This document shows, piece by piece, positions 14,194 through 27,010 of a stretch of DNA of 64,000 bases. The notes beneath the pieces were generated by a model, which saw only the letters and a list, made by a program, of their open reading frames with translations, did not search any database and was not told the origin of the DNA. Source of the stretch: Bradysia coprophila (taxonomy: Eukaryota; Arthropoda; Insecta; Diptera; Sciaridae); contig NW_023503307.1 in NCBI RefSeq assembly GCF_014529535.1, positions 5,795,788-5,859,787 on the forward strand, written 5' to 3'. Positions within the stretch are counted from its first letter, which is position 1. Each line of letters begins with the position of its first letter. The position numbers and the translations under genes were made by a program.

Positions 14194-14710
14194 AAAGAAA
14201 AACAAAAAAAATGCAGAAAAAGTCGACAGATCTACGATTTATGCATGGATATGTACGGAAGGATTGTTTTGAAAAGCAACCTACCGAAATCGATCGCATT
14301 TTCCAGTGGACTTTTTTCGCCTAGAACGGTATTCGTCCCTAGAATCCAAAACCACTTTCCCAAAAATTCCTCGACGCTTGTGTGGCTAATGGGAGTGGGA
14401 GGTGATTGAAAACCGAAAATATGCACTTTTATTAGAGCTAAAGAGTCATTACCGAATACCGGTTTCCATTAAAAAATACCGGTATTCACGTCGTAAGTGC
14501 GGTCGAAATTCAAACTGGAAAGTGCGGAGGTCTTTCTAACGTAGCGTCATTTTCATACAAGGAAGCGTTGAAATGTACTTTTCGGTTAACTTTTTCATCG
14601 AATCGTTTAATTCAAATTTTATGCACACTTACGGCGTGAATTAGTAACACCGTAACTTTAAAAAAAAGTTTTGTGAAAGTAACGCACTTCAAGCAAAAGT
14701 GATCATAGTG

Positions 14711-14820
14711 GACAGCTGCCAAATAGAGTACTATTTTGTTTGAAATGTTTTTTAGAGTGTTTTACAGTGTGTGACACACTGTACAGTTTCAGTACTCCAT
14801 ATAGAGTACGACTCATGCTG
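14711..14820 (+). repeat. Interspersed repeat, GACAGCTGCC family, copy 1
   Basis: This copy begins GACAGCTGCCAAATAGAGTA and ends near AGTACGACTCATGCT. A diverged copy lies in the opposite orientation at 42145-42245. They share GACAGCTGCC, AGAGTACTA, an ACACTGT/CAGTTT core and TAGAGTAC-ACTCATGCT in the same order. There is no coding capacity, so it is a short non-autonomous repeat of unknown class. Confidence 0.6.
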
Positions 14821-16530
14821 CTGAAAGCTTTCCATTTTTTCGCTACTGTGCCAAATGTCAAATTTTTTACAAGCTCACTTACCTCACTCAATGTACTCAA
14901 TAGATCGACACTGTTGCACTGAGACATAGCAAATGTGGTGACACCACAGTGGTGTTGATTAAAAGGTGATACCAGCAAAAACAATTTTTTTACTATTAAT
15001 AATTAATCAATTTGGTTGTGCATAATCATCATGAGTGTGACTTAGCTGTCGCTGAGTTTCACAACTATAGCCAAATATACCAGCGAAAAACTTTGAAAGC
15101 ACTGCAAACCTCTACGTGGACGGTTTTCAAAATGTAGTTTTTTTGGATATTGTTTGAGGTAACACCACTCAAGTAACAAAAACTCTTTATAGCGCCTTTG
15201 TGTCTCCAGAGTCCAAACCTATGTGACCTTCTGAAAATCGTTATTTTTAAACTTCAACGAGTCACTACCAGCCTATGTCTTGCACCCACAAAGCCAATTT
15301 TTTAATACCGAAAAATACCGAAAATATCGGAATCGCCGGTATTGAAACTTTTAACTTTTGCCAATACCGAATCCAGTAAATTGAAAAACGGTCCAGTATT
15401 TAATTCCCTAATTGATCATTCTTATAATTTTTTATATTTTGCACAATGCCAGTCAAGAAAATAGTTAGTTTCTCTCCTCCGTTGAAACTGCAGAAGCCTT
15501 TGTTGTGAAAAACGTTGTATTGAAATTGTATTGAAGAGCGAAGGTAGCCCTCGAAGTACTTTCAACTTTTTTCCCTGGAGCTGTGGTAATGGACCAAGAA
15601 AAACACCTAATTTATCAATCATAATTCCTTCAACTTGAAGTGAACTGTGAAGTTAACGTGAAAGGTCTTCTTTAATCAAAAAGAATTTGTAGTAAAAAAA
15701 GGTTATTCTTATACCGGTGCCTCGACCGGTGCTATATTTGAATGTTTATTGTAGACTTTCACTGACTTAATTAAAACAAGCAAAGCACGTCCCTGTTTGC
15801 GCAAGAACGAATTTCCATATATTTTCGTAACGCTTCCCCTAGCACTTTAACTTTCCAAAGTAATAAAGGTTTCGATTTATCTTCGCATCAAGCTTTATCC
15901 ATTTCCATATTTCCTGACCAGGTCTTTCTCACGAGCCCAAAAATCTAAACCCTTTTAGATGAAAATTTAGAATATTTTCGACATATTTGCCATTTTTACC
16001 GCTTTTTTCAATTTCCTAGAACTCGTCGAAACCTTGTTGAAATTGGAACACTTCTATATAAAATTTGAGGACATTTTCCTTCAAATTTATCATTTTTTGT
16101 AGCGCTGCAGCACAACTAAAATTGTCAAATTGTCTTAAATTATTCCTAGAACTCATCGAGACCTTTCCAACGAGCTATCGCATGGTAAAATCGGTAAAAG
16201 TTTCGATATGTTTTGAAAGAAATGAACCAATTTTTACTCGATTAAAAATGGTAATCCATGAAATAGTCGCACGTTACCCGAAAGAAAGGCAATTTACAAC
16301 TTTTTCCCCGAGGTAAACTCAATGTTTCTCACACCAAAGGCTTGGAAGTTTCAGCAGAGGACATTTTCTGGACACTTCCTTAAAAAAAATTGCAGTTTTC
16401 CAGCAAAGTTTTTATTTTCCATTCGAACGATTTGTTAATTTTAATGATCTTCGGAAGGATATAAAAATTATTAAAAAAAAATCGTACAACTAGCCTAATG
16501 GAAGAGATTAACGTATTTTATAGTTAGAGT

Positions 16531-16536
16531 TTTATT
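16531..16536 (-). terminator. Poly(A) signal AATAAA after PPAT
   Basis: The plus strand reads TTTATT, i.e. AATAAA on the gene's strand, about 60 bases past the PPAT stop codon. Confidence 0.55.
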
Positions 16537-16594
16537 AGTTTGCTCTGTTTTTGTTTGATCCCAAATGCTCTTTGTAGATGGTATGTAGATTCTA

Positions 16595-18747
16595 TTACCA
16601 GCTCAGTTCTTCGGGTAAACCACCAGGATATTCACCAGTCAAACAGGCCGTACAATGATCAGATTCATTCGGTTTACTTGTTTTCATGTTATGACGAACA
16701 GCTCTGCGCAAACCATCAACGCTCAAGTAGGCAAGACTGTCAGCGCCTGCATCAGAAAATTTCGTTAGTTCTTATCTTTTCTTTTGTTAGTCTTTAAAAG
16801 CAAAATATCGTCCATTTGACTCGTATAAACTTACCAACATGTTTAGCCAATTGTGCGGGATTCATTTCGTTCGCGATTAGTTCACCGCGTGTTGGTATAT
16901 TGATTCCCATGTAGCACGGATGTAACAACGGCGGACTAGCGATACGAATGTGAACCTCAAGTGCGCCAGCATCACGTAGCAGTTTAATTATTGGACCGAT
17001 TGTGTTGCCCCTCACAATTGAATCGTCAATTAGGACGAGTCGCTTTCCTTCAACATTTTCCGATAGAGCACCAAACTTCTTAGCTACGCCCAATTGACGT
17101 AGTCGTGTTGATGGTTGAATGAATGTTCGGCCAACGTATCGATTTTTGCACAGAACTTCCGCAAAGTGTAGACCAGACTAACGGAATGAATGGGCCATGA
17201 GACAATTTGCTGTTGACAACATTTCGATTATTTTTACCTCTCTTGCGTAACCATGAGCTGCCGCTGTGCCAGATTCCGGAACTGAACTGCATATGTCGGC
17301 TTGTACAAGAGCTTCGCGTGCTAGCTGTCTTCCGCATTGCAATCGAACGGAGTAAACCATTTGACCTTCGAAAATCGAATCAGATCGGGCAAAATAAACG
17401 TACTCAAAGATGCAGAAGGCCAATTTCTTGTTCTCGGGCCGTTCAACAATGTCAATGGTTCGGATACCATCACGTGTTATTTCCACAATCTCACCGGGTT
17501 CGACCTAAATTGAAACAGCAAGAAAATGTGACCTAACGTTCAATGCACTAAATGTTTGTAAGGAGTTCACCTCTCTTTCGTATCGGGCGCCAATCGACAG
17601 GAATCCACAACTTTCACTGGAAATAACCCAACCTTCGGCAGGTACAGATTGAGACGTGTCTGAAAGTTAAATTTTGAGTTTAAATTTTGTGTTCAAAGGC
17701 AGGCTCTTTTCTAATTGTCTTACGTCTTCCCAAGTTAATTGGAACTATTTTTCCAATACAAAGCGGACGATTTCCATACGGATCACGTACACCGTAAATT
17801 TTGTCTTTCATCATTATAACCAACGAATATGACAGTGGAGCTAGTGTCATTAAATGTCTTATCCGGGCAGGCCAATCCGGACCGTTATTCTGATACAAAA
17901 AATATTTTCGATTTTTCGAATGTAAATTTTAAGCAAAATTCACAAAATGACTTACTTCGCCTTCCGGAGGATTCAGACACAACGCTTGAGTGATCAACTC
18001 AGAATCGCTATGTGTGGACAGACCAACGCCGCCTTGTAATACCTACATGTTAGGAAATACGTTAATAACGGAAAAAAATATTTGTTCGCCAAAAATCTGC
18101 TCACATTTCTACGAAGACTCTCACAATTCACCAGTTGACCATTATGAGCAACGGCCATGGCACCGTGAGCCGTGTGCACTACAAATGGCTGACAATTCAC
18201 TTCTTCCGAAGCTGCTGACGTTGAGTATCGCGTATGTCCGATACCTAAATTGCCCTTCAGCCGTCGGATGGATTCATCGTTGAAAATGTTGTTGATCATG
18301 CCCATTCCTTTTTGCACATTAAATGATTTGGCACATTTTCCCATACTGGTCACAATGCCTGCCGATTCCTGGCCTCGATGTTGAAGTGCAACTAAACCTA
18401 AGCATACTATCTGAGCTATATCTAGCTGAATTTGAAACAAAAAGAAAATTGTCAGAGGTTTATCGCTTGAATTTTTTAGAAAGTTCTGCATACATCTGTC
18501 GGCCAATCACCGCAAGCCAATGCACCAAATACACCGCACTCGTGTGTTAGTCCCGATAATTCTTTTCCAGACTTTTGTTTTATCACCGTTTCATTAGCTA
18601 GAAATTGAGTCGAAGCATTTCAGTTTTGGATAATTTTTATTTCTCCAAACGACAGACAATAAACTCACCGTTCTTACAGACTTTGTTTTTATCATTACGA
18701 CAGCAAGAGGCTCCTTGCAAATTTTCTTTTTCACAAACTGTATCCAT
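16595..18747 (-). CDS. Prat: Amidophosphoribosyltransferase (glutamine PRPP amidotransferase), 9 exons, 535 aa
   Basis: This enzyme makes 5-phosphoribosylamine from PRPP and glutamine, the committed first step of de novo purine synthesis. Exons (minus strand) are 18747-18669, 18597-18494, 18425-18105, 18042-17956, 17889-17724, 17659-17571, 17504-17238, 17177-16835 and 16746-16595. All are in phase and sum to 535 codons plus TAA. A short propeptide precedes the N-terminal nucleophile cysteine in THECGVFG (C47), which normally becomes residue 1 after processing. The glutaminase domain continues with [11 protein letters not shown] and [10 protein letters not shown]. The PRTase domain carries the PRPP loop [12 protein letters not shown], and the protein ends with [11 protein letters not shown], where the cysteines fit the family's iron-sulfur or metal-binding set. 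Length fits metazoan PPAT. It is divergent from PAICS at 27011, which acts later in the same pathway. Confidence 0.95.
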
Positions 18748-21700
18748 TCTGAAAAATAAGGGAGAAATTAAAATCACTGCGTATAATTCACAACCCAAAT
18801 TATTGAATGATTTTGTCAATGGAATGAATAGAAAAAGCTTTTTTCCATAAGGAAGGATCAACTCAGTGCATTGGGACCGAATGTTGGACATATTCTCGTT
18901 TGCATGAAAAGTTGTGTACGTATCTTTTGTTAATATCTGTAATAAAGTCTGCAAATAGTGGGGAAAGCTAGGTGCTTAATTTGCTTCTCGACTAAATGTA
19001 GGCTGGACACGTTTCCACAAATTTTTCTTTCTTGAGTTACGTCATACTAGTTATTTAGTGCGTACATCGTTGCAGCTTGCAGCCACTAAAAACACATCGG
19101 AACTGTCCAAATTATGAAGTTTGAGTGAACATCAGGGCGTTACCGATGACATATATTATCAAAAAATTAATTCCATAGGGAATTGTACGACACGGGGATC
19201 AAACGCGGATTGTAATGGTGAAAGCCTAGTACGTAACAACGGAGACATCGCGTCCTTGTTATATATACCCGGATAAATAGAATCCTTATTATTTGTCGAA
19301 ATAACCTCAATCCTCAAATTCAATTTTATGTTGAGGAGTGAGGTTGTTCGTTACGATATACTGAGGATTTCTTTCTCATTATGCCGAAACTGGAAGCGGT
19401 GCGTCCTACTTTCATTTCAAAAGCATTTCAACTGAGCACTAGACTGCTCCGCCATCATCCAGTTCTAGAGCCGAGATTGCAGATGCAGAGGCGACAAATT
19501 TGATTGTGTGAAATTTTTGGATTGTTCGCAATTGGTGGATTGGATAGGGTTCGTTGCCCTGAGTATAAAAAACACATCGATTGGCCCCAATAACGTCTTG
19601 CTAGCGGGGCAGTAGGAGGTCCAAACCAAAAGAATTTCTCGTTTCTTATCGGTTCGTGACTTAAGCATGTACTGTTCTAAGAACAGATAGTGATCAAAGT
19701 CGCAGAATCTGAAGGGCATCTCTAAATTGCAAAGGCACAACAGGTCAAAGCAAAGTATCAAACATACATTCACTGCACCGATTTGAACCACCTATCAACG
19801 ATTAAGTAAATATTTTTAGCCATTCACATGACTTGGTTGTTAACAGCTGTTACTATAGGCCGATAGGTTGATTTCTTTCACATTTTTTTTTTCATTTTCA
19901 AGTAAACAAGATTTTGTTTTGGCGTCATTACAATAGCAAAAATAATTAGAAAAAAAAAATGAATTTGTTACGAAAACATTATGATAGTAACGTCGAAAAC
20001 ATCCCGGCCTTTTCAGTGGAAAAATTGGATTGGCTAGCTGATACCAGATGAAACTCTCGTTGCATTTTTGAACAGAAAAAAGTTCACTGATTTGATTTAT
20101 TCAGAATGTTAACCCCATCCGACCTTCAAAATAAAAAAGTTGGTTCGTTGATTTGAAGGAAGAAAAAAAAAGTTTTTTTAAAAATAGATTATGTACTTCA
20201 GAGTCTTGGAGCTTGAAGTAAAATATAAACAACAAAACGGCAATTAAATTATGTTTGTGATCTAGCTCGCCATATACTTGTTTATTGCAATCGTCAATTT
20301 GATAAACATCCTAGTAAACAATTTAATGTTTTTTGTCGGTTTTTAATTGATATTTATATGGCTAAACAAGACAAATGTACAGAGATTATCGTACAATATA
20401 ACTGCTAAGAACGCATTAACCCAATTCACTGATTATCTAAGCGATATTCGTACAATATGACGTACAAGGTGCATGATTCTCTATTAGAAAGCACAATGAT
20501 TTTGCATATTACACAGTCACGAGAAATATTTATTTGTTTACCGAGGGGAAGAAAATGGGAAATTCCACCAAGCCAAGGTTTTAGTGAACACAACGTATTT
20601 TATGTGTACATGGTGTGATTAACGGTTTTTCTCCACGAAACGAAGCCATCAATTCGTCATACCATTGTTGAAAACAGTGACAGTTCAAATGAGCAAATTT
20701 CTATTATATTTCCACGGTAGAGAAAATGCTGCACTTTTCTCACTATAAATGTCTTATAACCATTCGTCAACAAAACATAATCTTCTCATGGCCTATTGAG
20801 GGGAGAAAATAAGGTTAATCCCGCCGCAAATATCAAAATTATTTTTCATGTTTGATATGTTATATAAACAATTACGTTTTGATAACGTTTTGTCCTTTTA
20901 AAGGGCGGGGCAGAAAACGTCTATTTTCTCCCATTTTGAACAGAGAAAAAAATAGACATTTTCTGTCTCGAACTATCACCTTTGTTGTTGCTTTGAGAAA
21001 TTATGGAACAAAATGATGTGCTTGTTTCGTAGAAAAAAGATGTGTTCACCCTCTGGAAGAAAATACGTATATCCAACTCGAACGATTCGTGGTCTTCGCT
21101 TTAACCGCAAAACTTCACTTTTGTTGGAATTTTCTATTGTCTTCTCTCGGTAAACAAGTAACTATTTTTGTCGTTATAAACATTTCGTCAATGCCAATCA
21201 AGCAAATAATAATGTTCAAGCGTATTTCTTGCAAAATTCATACATTATGCACTTCCACTGAAGTGGAGTGAACTTTGATGAAAATATACCTGATACAAGC
21301 ACTTTTTGAAATGAGCTTAGGTATTATATTGTAGCCCAAACACATTTTTCTTGGGTCGAATTACACTTTGCAAACAATTATTTTAAATTCCGCTTGAAAC
21401 GTTTGAAGGAGGACGAACAAATGCAGTTGTTTTTGAATGTTAATTTCAATTGATTTATAACACAACATACTATATAGGTTCAAAAAGATGAATTTGAGAA
21501 TTGTCATCTCTTAATATACGCATATGTATAGGAACAGTTCGCACATATATACGTATAGCAAGGTTTCGTCGTGTCTCTGCCTCCCCCAAAGTTATGAACG
21601 TTCTTTGTGAATAGAAGCCAACAAGCTCGTAACAATAACAATGTTCGTCAATTGTTTAGCCAAATGGAATGTGAATTACTTTTGTCACGATTTGTCACGT

Positions 21701-21793
21701 AACAACACCTTTCACAGACGACAAGCATAACAGCTATATCGGATCTATTACTTCAATTGATCCAAGTGTTTTAAAGAGATTGATTTTAAACAC

Positions 21794-21839
21794 CAAGATC
21801 TGACAAACAAACGAAGTAAAGTTTGTTTGTCAGATCTTG
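21794..21839. repeat. Perfect 19-bp hairpin with 8-nt loop
   Basis: CAAGATCTGACAAACAAAC is followed by an 8-base loop and then by its exact reverse complement. There are no mismatches in the stem. It could be the remnant of a small foldback element or a structured RNA, but the sequence does not decide. Confidence 0.7.
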
Positions 21840-22366
21840 CTGTTTATTTATGAAGATGTTTTGAATAACAAAGTGTTGCCTCTACAGCAAGGGACAAATT
21901 TTGAGGATTCTGTTTTTGCTGTAGTTATATCGGTTTTGTAGCATCTAAAGGAAAAAGAGTTTTTCGGCTTCCTGGAACTTTTTTTTGGGTTCATTTCAAT
22001 TGAAAAAGCAAGCACGAATTACGAGAACTTTACTTGCAACACTCTACGGAAATAATTCTGTAGCTTGATAACCCTTCTGATTCTGGTAATTTTCATTTGA
22101 GACTACATACCAAAGTATGTAAGTCGCTGAATCTTCAGCATTTATATACATACATAATTTGTGTAATACTACTAGTATATGCTAGTATAAATGCTGAGCC
22201 TTTCGTAAGGACTTCATAAATTAAGCGTTTTTGTCAACAGAAAAAAAATGCAAAAAAAATCCTCTAAAATCAGAACTGATGTTGAAATAATATGTACAAG
22301 TAACACAAATGTCTCACTAACTTTTCAAAAGAACGTCTAGATTCTGGAACACAAGCCAGCAGTACA

Positions 22367-22513
22367 GCCATGCACATTTAGAAGTACCATCTTATTATAA
22401 ATTTCTTATTTCTCCAGCTTCCCTCATTTCTCCATAACGATTATATGGAGAGATGAGAGAAGTAAGCAAAATAAGAAATTTATAATAAGGCGGTACCTTT
22501 AAATGTGCATGGC
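22367..22513. repeat. Foldback repeat, about 147 bp
   Basis: The left arm (GCCATGCACATTTAGAAGTA onward) and the right arm (ending GTACCTTTAAATGTGCATGGC) pair over about 45 bases, including a long matching TTATTATAAATTTCTTATTT segment. The loop is about 55 bases. This is MITE-like with no coding capacity. Confidence 0.7.
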
Positions 22514-24270
22514 TGAACAACGAAGAAAAAAAAAGTTAAACAAAAAATTTCCGAATCAATAAAATGATGATGCAAGAAAGTGTAATTTGAAAAAAGAAAA
22601 GTTTCTGGAACCAAACAAATACGTAAAAAAGGATGGCAATTTAAAAAATGAAACTGACCTGTACCAAATTGTTTGTTACTCAAAACCAACTATTCTCATA
22701 TATTTAAAATCATTTTTGCAAGCACCCATGTAACAATGAACAAGGATTCTCAATATTGAAGGATCATTTCCTATTGTTAAGTAAACAAAACCATTTTCGG
22801 TTTCATAAAATTTGACCTAAAAACATTTTTTGGACTATAAATCAAGAAATGAAAAAAAAAACGATTTTGGATGATATCTAGATATTGAGTAAGAAATCCG
22901 TTGTTCCACAAAATATAGGGATCCTCAAAAGTATATTTCTTCTACCAAACGAGATAGTTATCAATTTTACTTACATGTCGATGAAAATGCGCGTACGAAA
23001 AAATTGTTAATTCTTAAGCACTTAACCAACACTTTACATTTGCCACTAAGAAGAACAACTAAGAAAAAAAAACTATCCACGCACCAAAGTAATTAGTTTT
23101 ATAAACTGGTTCTTATGTACAATTGTCTTGTCGTTTTTTTTATTATTTAAATAACCAGCACAAAACGTTTTAATCAAATCGTCTCATAATTTGCCAATTA
23201 ATTTTGTGTCAATAAATCAATTTTTAATATAATCACACAACAAAAAAGGATATTTTATTTGAGTGTGCAAAGAACCACAACTCACAATCGAATGTTGAAA
23301 TTGAAATGAAATTTGATTAACAAATTATTTGATTACCACCACGTGCTTTATCTGTATCAGACGAAAAATAATTTGTATAGCGCTCTCAATGAATGTCGAA
23401 CGACATTTTCACAAACACTAAAGTGAAGTGTATTTTTTTTATGCTGATTGATGGTCTCAACTCAACTAAAAGAGTCGCCATATGAGAGGTCTCTGTATAC
23501 ATTAAATAACAACAACAAGAAAAAAAAAAGAATTGAAAAGAACCTTGTGTGTATGTTCACATTATCAGAATATACCAAATAAGAACTTTTTTGAGAGTGT
23601 TGAGAGTGTTAAATGAGTAAAAAAATGGGAATTCATAGTAAAAGATTTACAAAGTGGAATATATCAGCGGCTAATCATCGGTTAACGTAACATGCAGTGG
23701 CCTAAATTTACGATGTCCTCTAGCTAGTGTTTTCTCATCCACGAAATATTTAAATGTTAAAACGAATGAAGTAATAGATTTTGTATCAAACACTTTGAAC
23801 AAACGGATGTTGTAGATGATGTTATATTATTGTGATAAGATTCCCGTTTCTAATAAGAATTATCATAACACAATGTAATATCCTATTTTAGAGAATTATT
23901 CTAAGGAATCTCTGGAAATTTGAAGAATATGAATTTATAGGAATTTTGTAGAATTTACAGAAATTTAAGTGTTTAGGAATTTTAAGAAATATTTCTCAAT
24001 TTAAATTTTTTCACAGTTTTTAAGAACTTTAGGAATGTTTAAGATTTTTAGGAGAATTGTATGGTATTTATTTAGTAAAATAGGCGTATGAAGACCACAA
24101 AAATTAGTCAAAAAAGACACAAAAAACCGATGAGCAATGGATATTATAAACTCCCCAGGTTGGATCCCCATTAACACATTCATTTCAATAAAAAATAAAA
24201 GAAAAGTAATTTCCCATGGCCAACGGGGCCCGCAAAATAAAAATTCACTTTCGCCGCACTTTAGAGGTAA

Positions 24271-24373
24271 AATAAACTACATAATTGTGCGGAAATCGTT
24301 GTTTTGACTCGTGTGATTGTCCAAACTCCACACCACACTCTTCAAAACAACGATTTTCCACACAATTATGTAA
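24271..24373. repeat. Foldback repeat, about 103 bp
   Basis: Arms of about 35 bases (the left contains TACATAATTGTGCGGAAATC, and the right has its imperfect reverse complement ending in ATTATGTA) flank a loop of about 30 bases. It is a short MITE-like palindrome. Confidence 0.65.
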
Positions 24374-27010
24374 TCTACTATTACATAGACATTGTTTTGC
24401 CTTAGCCGTTTTAAACAGCTGGCTTGATAGTCTCAGAATTCACTCTACTTAAACTTCACATTGAGACGTATAGAAAACAGTTTCTTCTTTAAGTTTATAT
24501 TTTTAGATGTATAGACTTTAGGTGGAACTGACTTTTGGTTTTGGGTAAGTATCATATATTTTGGGGTTGTTTAATTAACATTTAAACAAAATGAATTAAA
24601 CGACGTGTACATCTAGATGGCATACGTAATTATTAAAAAATAAAAAATAAAAATCTTTAAATACAATCGTAAACATTCATTGTTATTCCATAGTAAAATA
24701 ACGCAGGTAATGCCATCAAAAGTTTATTTCAATGCGAGCGTCCAATGAATCTATAGAGCTTTAGTTGACTTTTTTGTCTGTCCTACTCAGAATAGCATTT
24801 ATTGTCCTAACAATGACATTTTTACGATCGACGGTAATACTACTTTACCACATAAGGGAAAAAAAAGCTTTCTGAAAGTAATGAAATTTTTTGGCGAGTC
24901 TACAGGTTTTCTCATATAAGCGCGGATGTTAACAAATGAAGTAGTAGATTTTTTGTCGCACACTAAACGACAAAGTAAGTTTTTAAGATGACGTGGTAAA
25001 AGCTTAACAAAGAGCCTTTAGTACAGCTACCTAGTGCAGATTCTTATACACCGAATAATTTCACCAAATAATCGAAAAAAAATCAAAGCAAAAATATTTT
25101 TGTTGAACTTTTTACATTTAACAAAAAAAAATCGAATTGATAAACGGGTCAGAATTTTCCATTACAATGAATCAAAAAACGTTGATTGGATGTTGTTTTT
25201 GGTCAATCAACGTACGCAGATATACTGTAAACCCTGGAAAGGTTATCGTTGTATTGAATTCATTACAACAAGTTGTCAGTATAAAAGTAAAGAGGTGTTG
25301 AGAGAAGCTCAACTAGTTATAAAAGTTCGTTCAGCACATGGTTGTTGATATTTTATTTTAAAAATAAGTTTTTTAAATACAGTTCCTTTTGGTAAAAGCT
25401 GAGTCAATCGGTAAGTCATAAATTCCATTTGGTGATTTTGCAGTTCGCAAAAATGAAAACGATTTCGCAAAACATAGCTACTCAATCTTGTTGAATCGCG
25501 ACCAATTACCACACCGGTAAATTTATTGTTATCGGTGTATTCGTTATAGTTTACATTACGGATCATATAATATTTGGTGACAACATTAAACTGGTGCTTC
25601 TTATTATGAAATTTGTAGTAAATTCAAATGACCAAGCCGTCCACTTTCGTCACAAGCGGGAATTATTTAGAATTATTTCAATTTGGTGTAAATCAATCAT
25701 TTCGACCTTGAATCTTAAATTGAGATCGTATGTAATATACAGCAAAGCACAGATGTATGTGACCTACCGGTCAGATAAGGAAATACCCGCCGCAACAAAC
25801 TACAGTGCGTAAAAGAATATTTTTTAGTTGCTGTTGCTGGTACTCTATTAGAATTGTCGAATTATTTTTTTTTAGTTTTATTTGAATTTGGAGGATGGTC
25901 TTTGCTCTCATCAAATGATGTTTTTTTTCTTAACTCACTTTTTATGCTCAGTTGGATTTTGATTCGGTGACAGAGATCAACACGTTGTTTTTACATCCAC
26001 TGATAAGTGACGGGATCTACGCACTCACTGACCGAATTTCACAATTTTGGAAAGCATTATTCTGTATCCTCTTGACCTCAATTTCACTATTAAAGTAGGT
26101 GTTAAATAGGGCTGCATTTATCAACAATAAAATCTCTTTTGATCAAAATTGACTCAAATTATTTGAGTCAATTAATTTTCATGAATTAGAAATATTGTTC
26201 ATCTCTTAGACTAAATAGTGATAGAGCCGGTCTACACCTATTTAGTCTAGGGTCTCTAAGGTTCTATGGATATAAGAAGATTTGAGTCAAGGTACAGGTG
26301 AAAAATAAATTCCTCATTCCTTATGTGTCCCATGTATCGTCTTAAACATTTATCAATTTATCACTATAAATCGCCTTAGAATTTCATAACTTGTCTACAA
26401 CTCAAGTAATTCACATACACGTAATTCACTAATATTCTATGTAATCGCTTCTTCGCTGTTGGTATGCAAGTTAGTATTTCGTCATAAACAACTGTAATAA
26501 CTATAACGTTGGAAAGAACCGAAAAAATGATGAAATATGTCTCGACCATTTTTTAACCTGTTAACGACGGTTGAACGTATTAACTAAGTTTGAAATATCA
26601 GATCGATTCTAAATAAAAGCGTATATTGAAATTTCGGCTATTAATTCTCAAAGTTCGTAGACATAGCGACATAGGGAAGTAATGAACAACAGATGTGCGT
26701 GACAGAGTTTCTGTAGCGATTTATCTAAATTTTTGTATGCATCACTCAAGACGGAAATTTAGGTAGCATGTTTCTTTGATATAATGTGATATGGAATATC
26801 GGAGACACTTAGACCCCCTGGTGAAAAATTGGAAAAACGAATACTCATGCTCAGATGTAGACTACCCCTTCTTACTACACCAACAGACAAACAAATATGG
26901 TCAGTGACCGTAACATCCTTTAGGATTTACATTTATCAAATTAAGTTTTAGTTTCTTGGTTCTAGTTCGAGTACTAAAGATTAATTTTTTATTTTTATAG
27001 ATACCGCAAA

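Larger units (their letters stand above)
14050..16594. other. Spacer between DBT and PPAT 3' ends
   Basis: DBT and PPAT converge on this stretch. It holds both 3' UTRs, a repeat copy at 14711-14820, and low-complexity sequence at about 15880-16300 in which the phrase CCTAGAACTCRTCGARACC occurs twice (about 16015 and 16145). I see no further gene. Confidence 0.55.
18748..27010. other. 8.3 kb AT-rich spacer between divergent PPAT and PAICS
   Basis: I find no supported gene in this long stretch. It holds several foldback repeats (21794-21839, 22367-22513, 24271-24373), copies of the GAAGTAATAGATTT motif (about 23767 and, as GAAGTAGTAGATTT, 24939) and a GAGAAAATAAGGTTAAT phrase at about 20803 that recurs at about 33374. 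Two overlapping open frames at 25034-25348 (+) and 25309-25566 (-) have no recognisable family. The ends must contain the promoters of PPAT and PAICS, possibly with 5' non-coding exons that I cannot see. Confidence 0.5.

Noticed and set aside
25034-25566. Two overlapping opposite-strand open frames (25034-25348 and 25309-25566)
   Set aside because: No recognisable family, no splice context and AT-driven composition. They are left unassigned rather than called genes.
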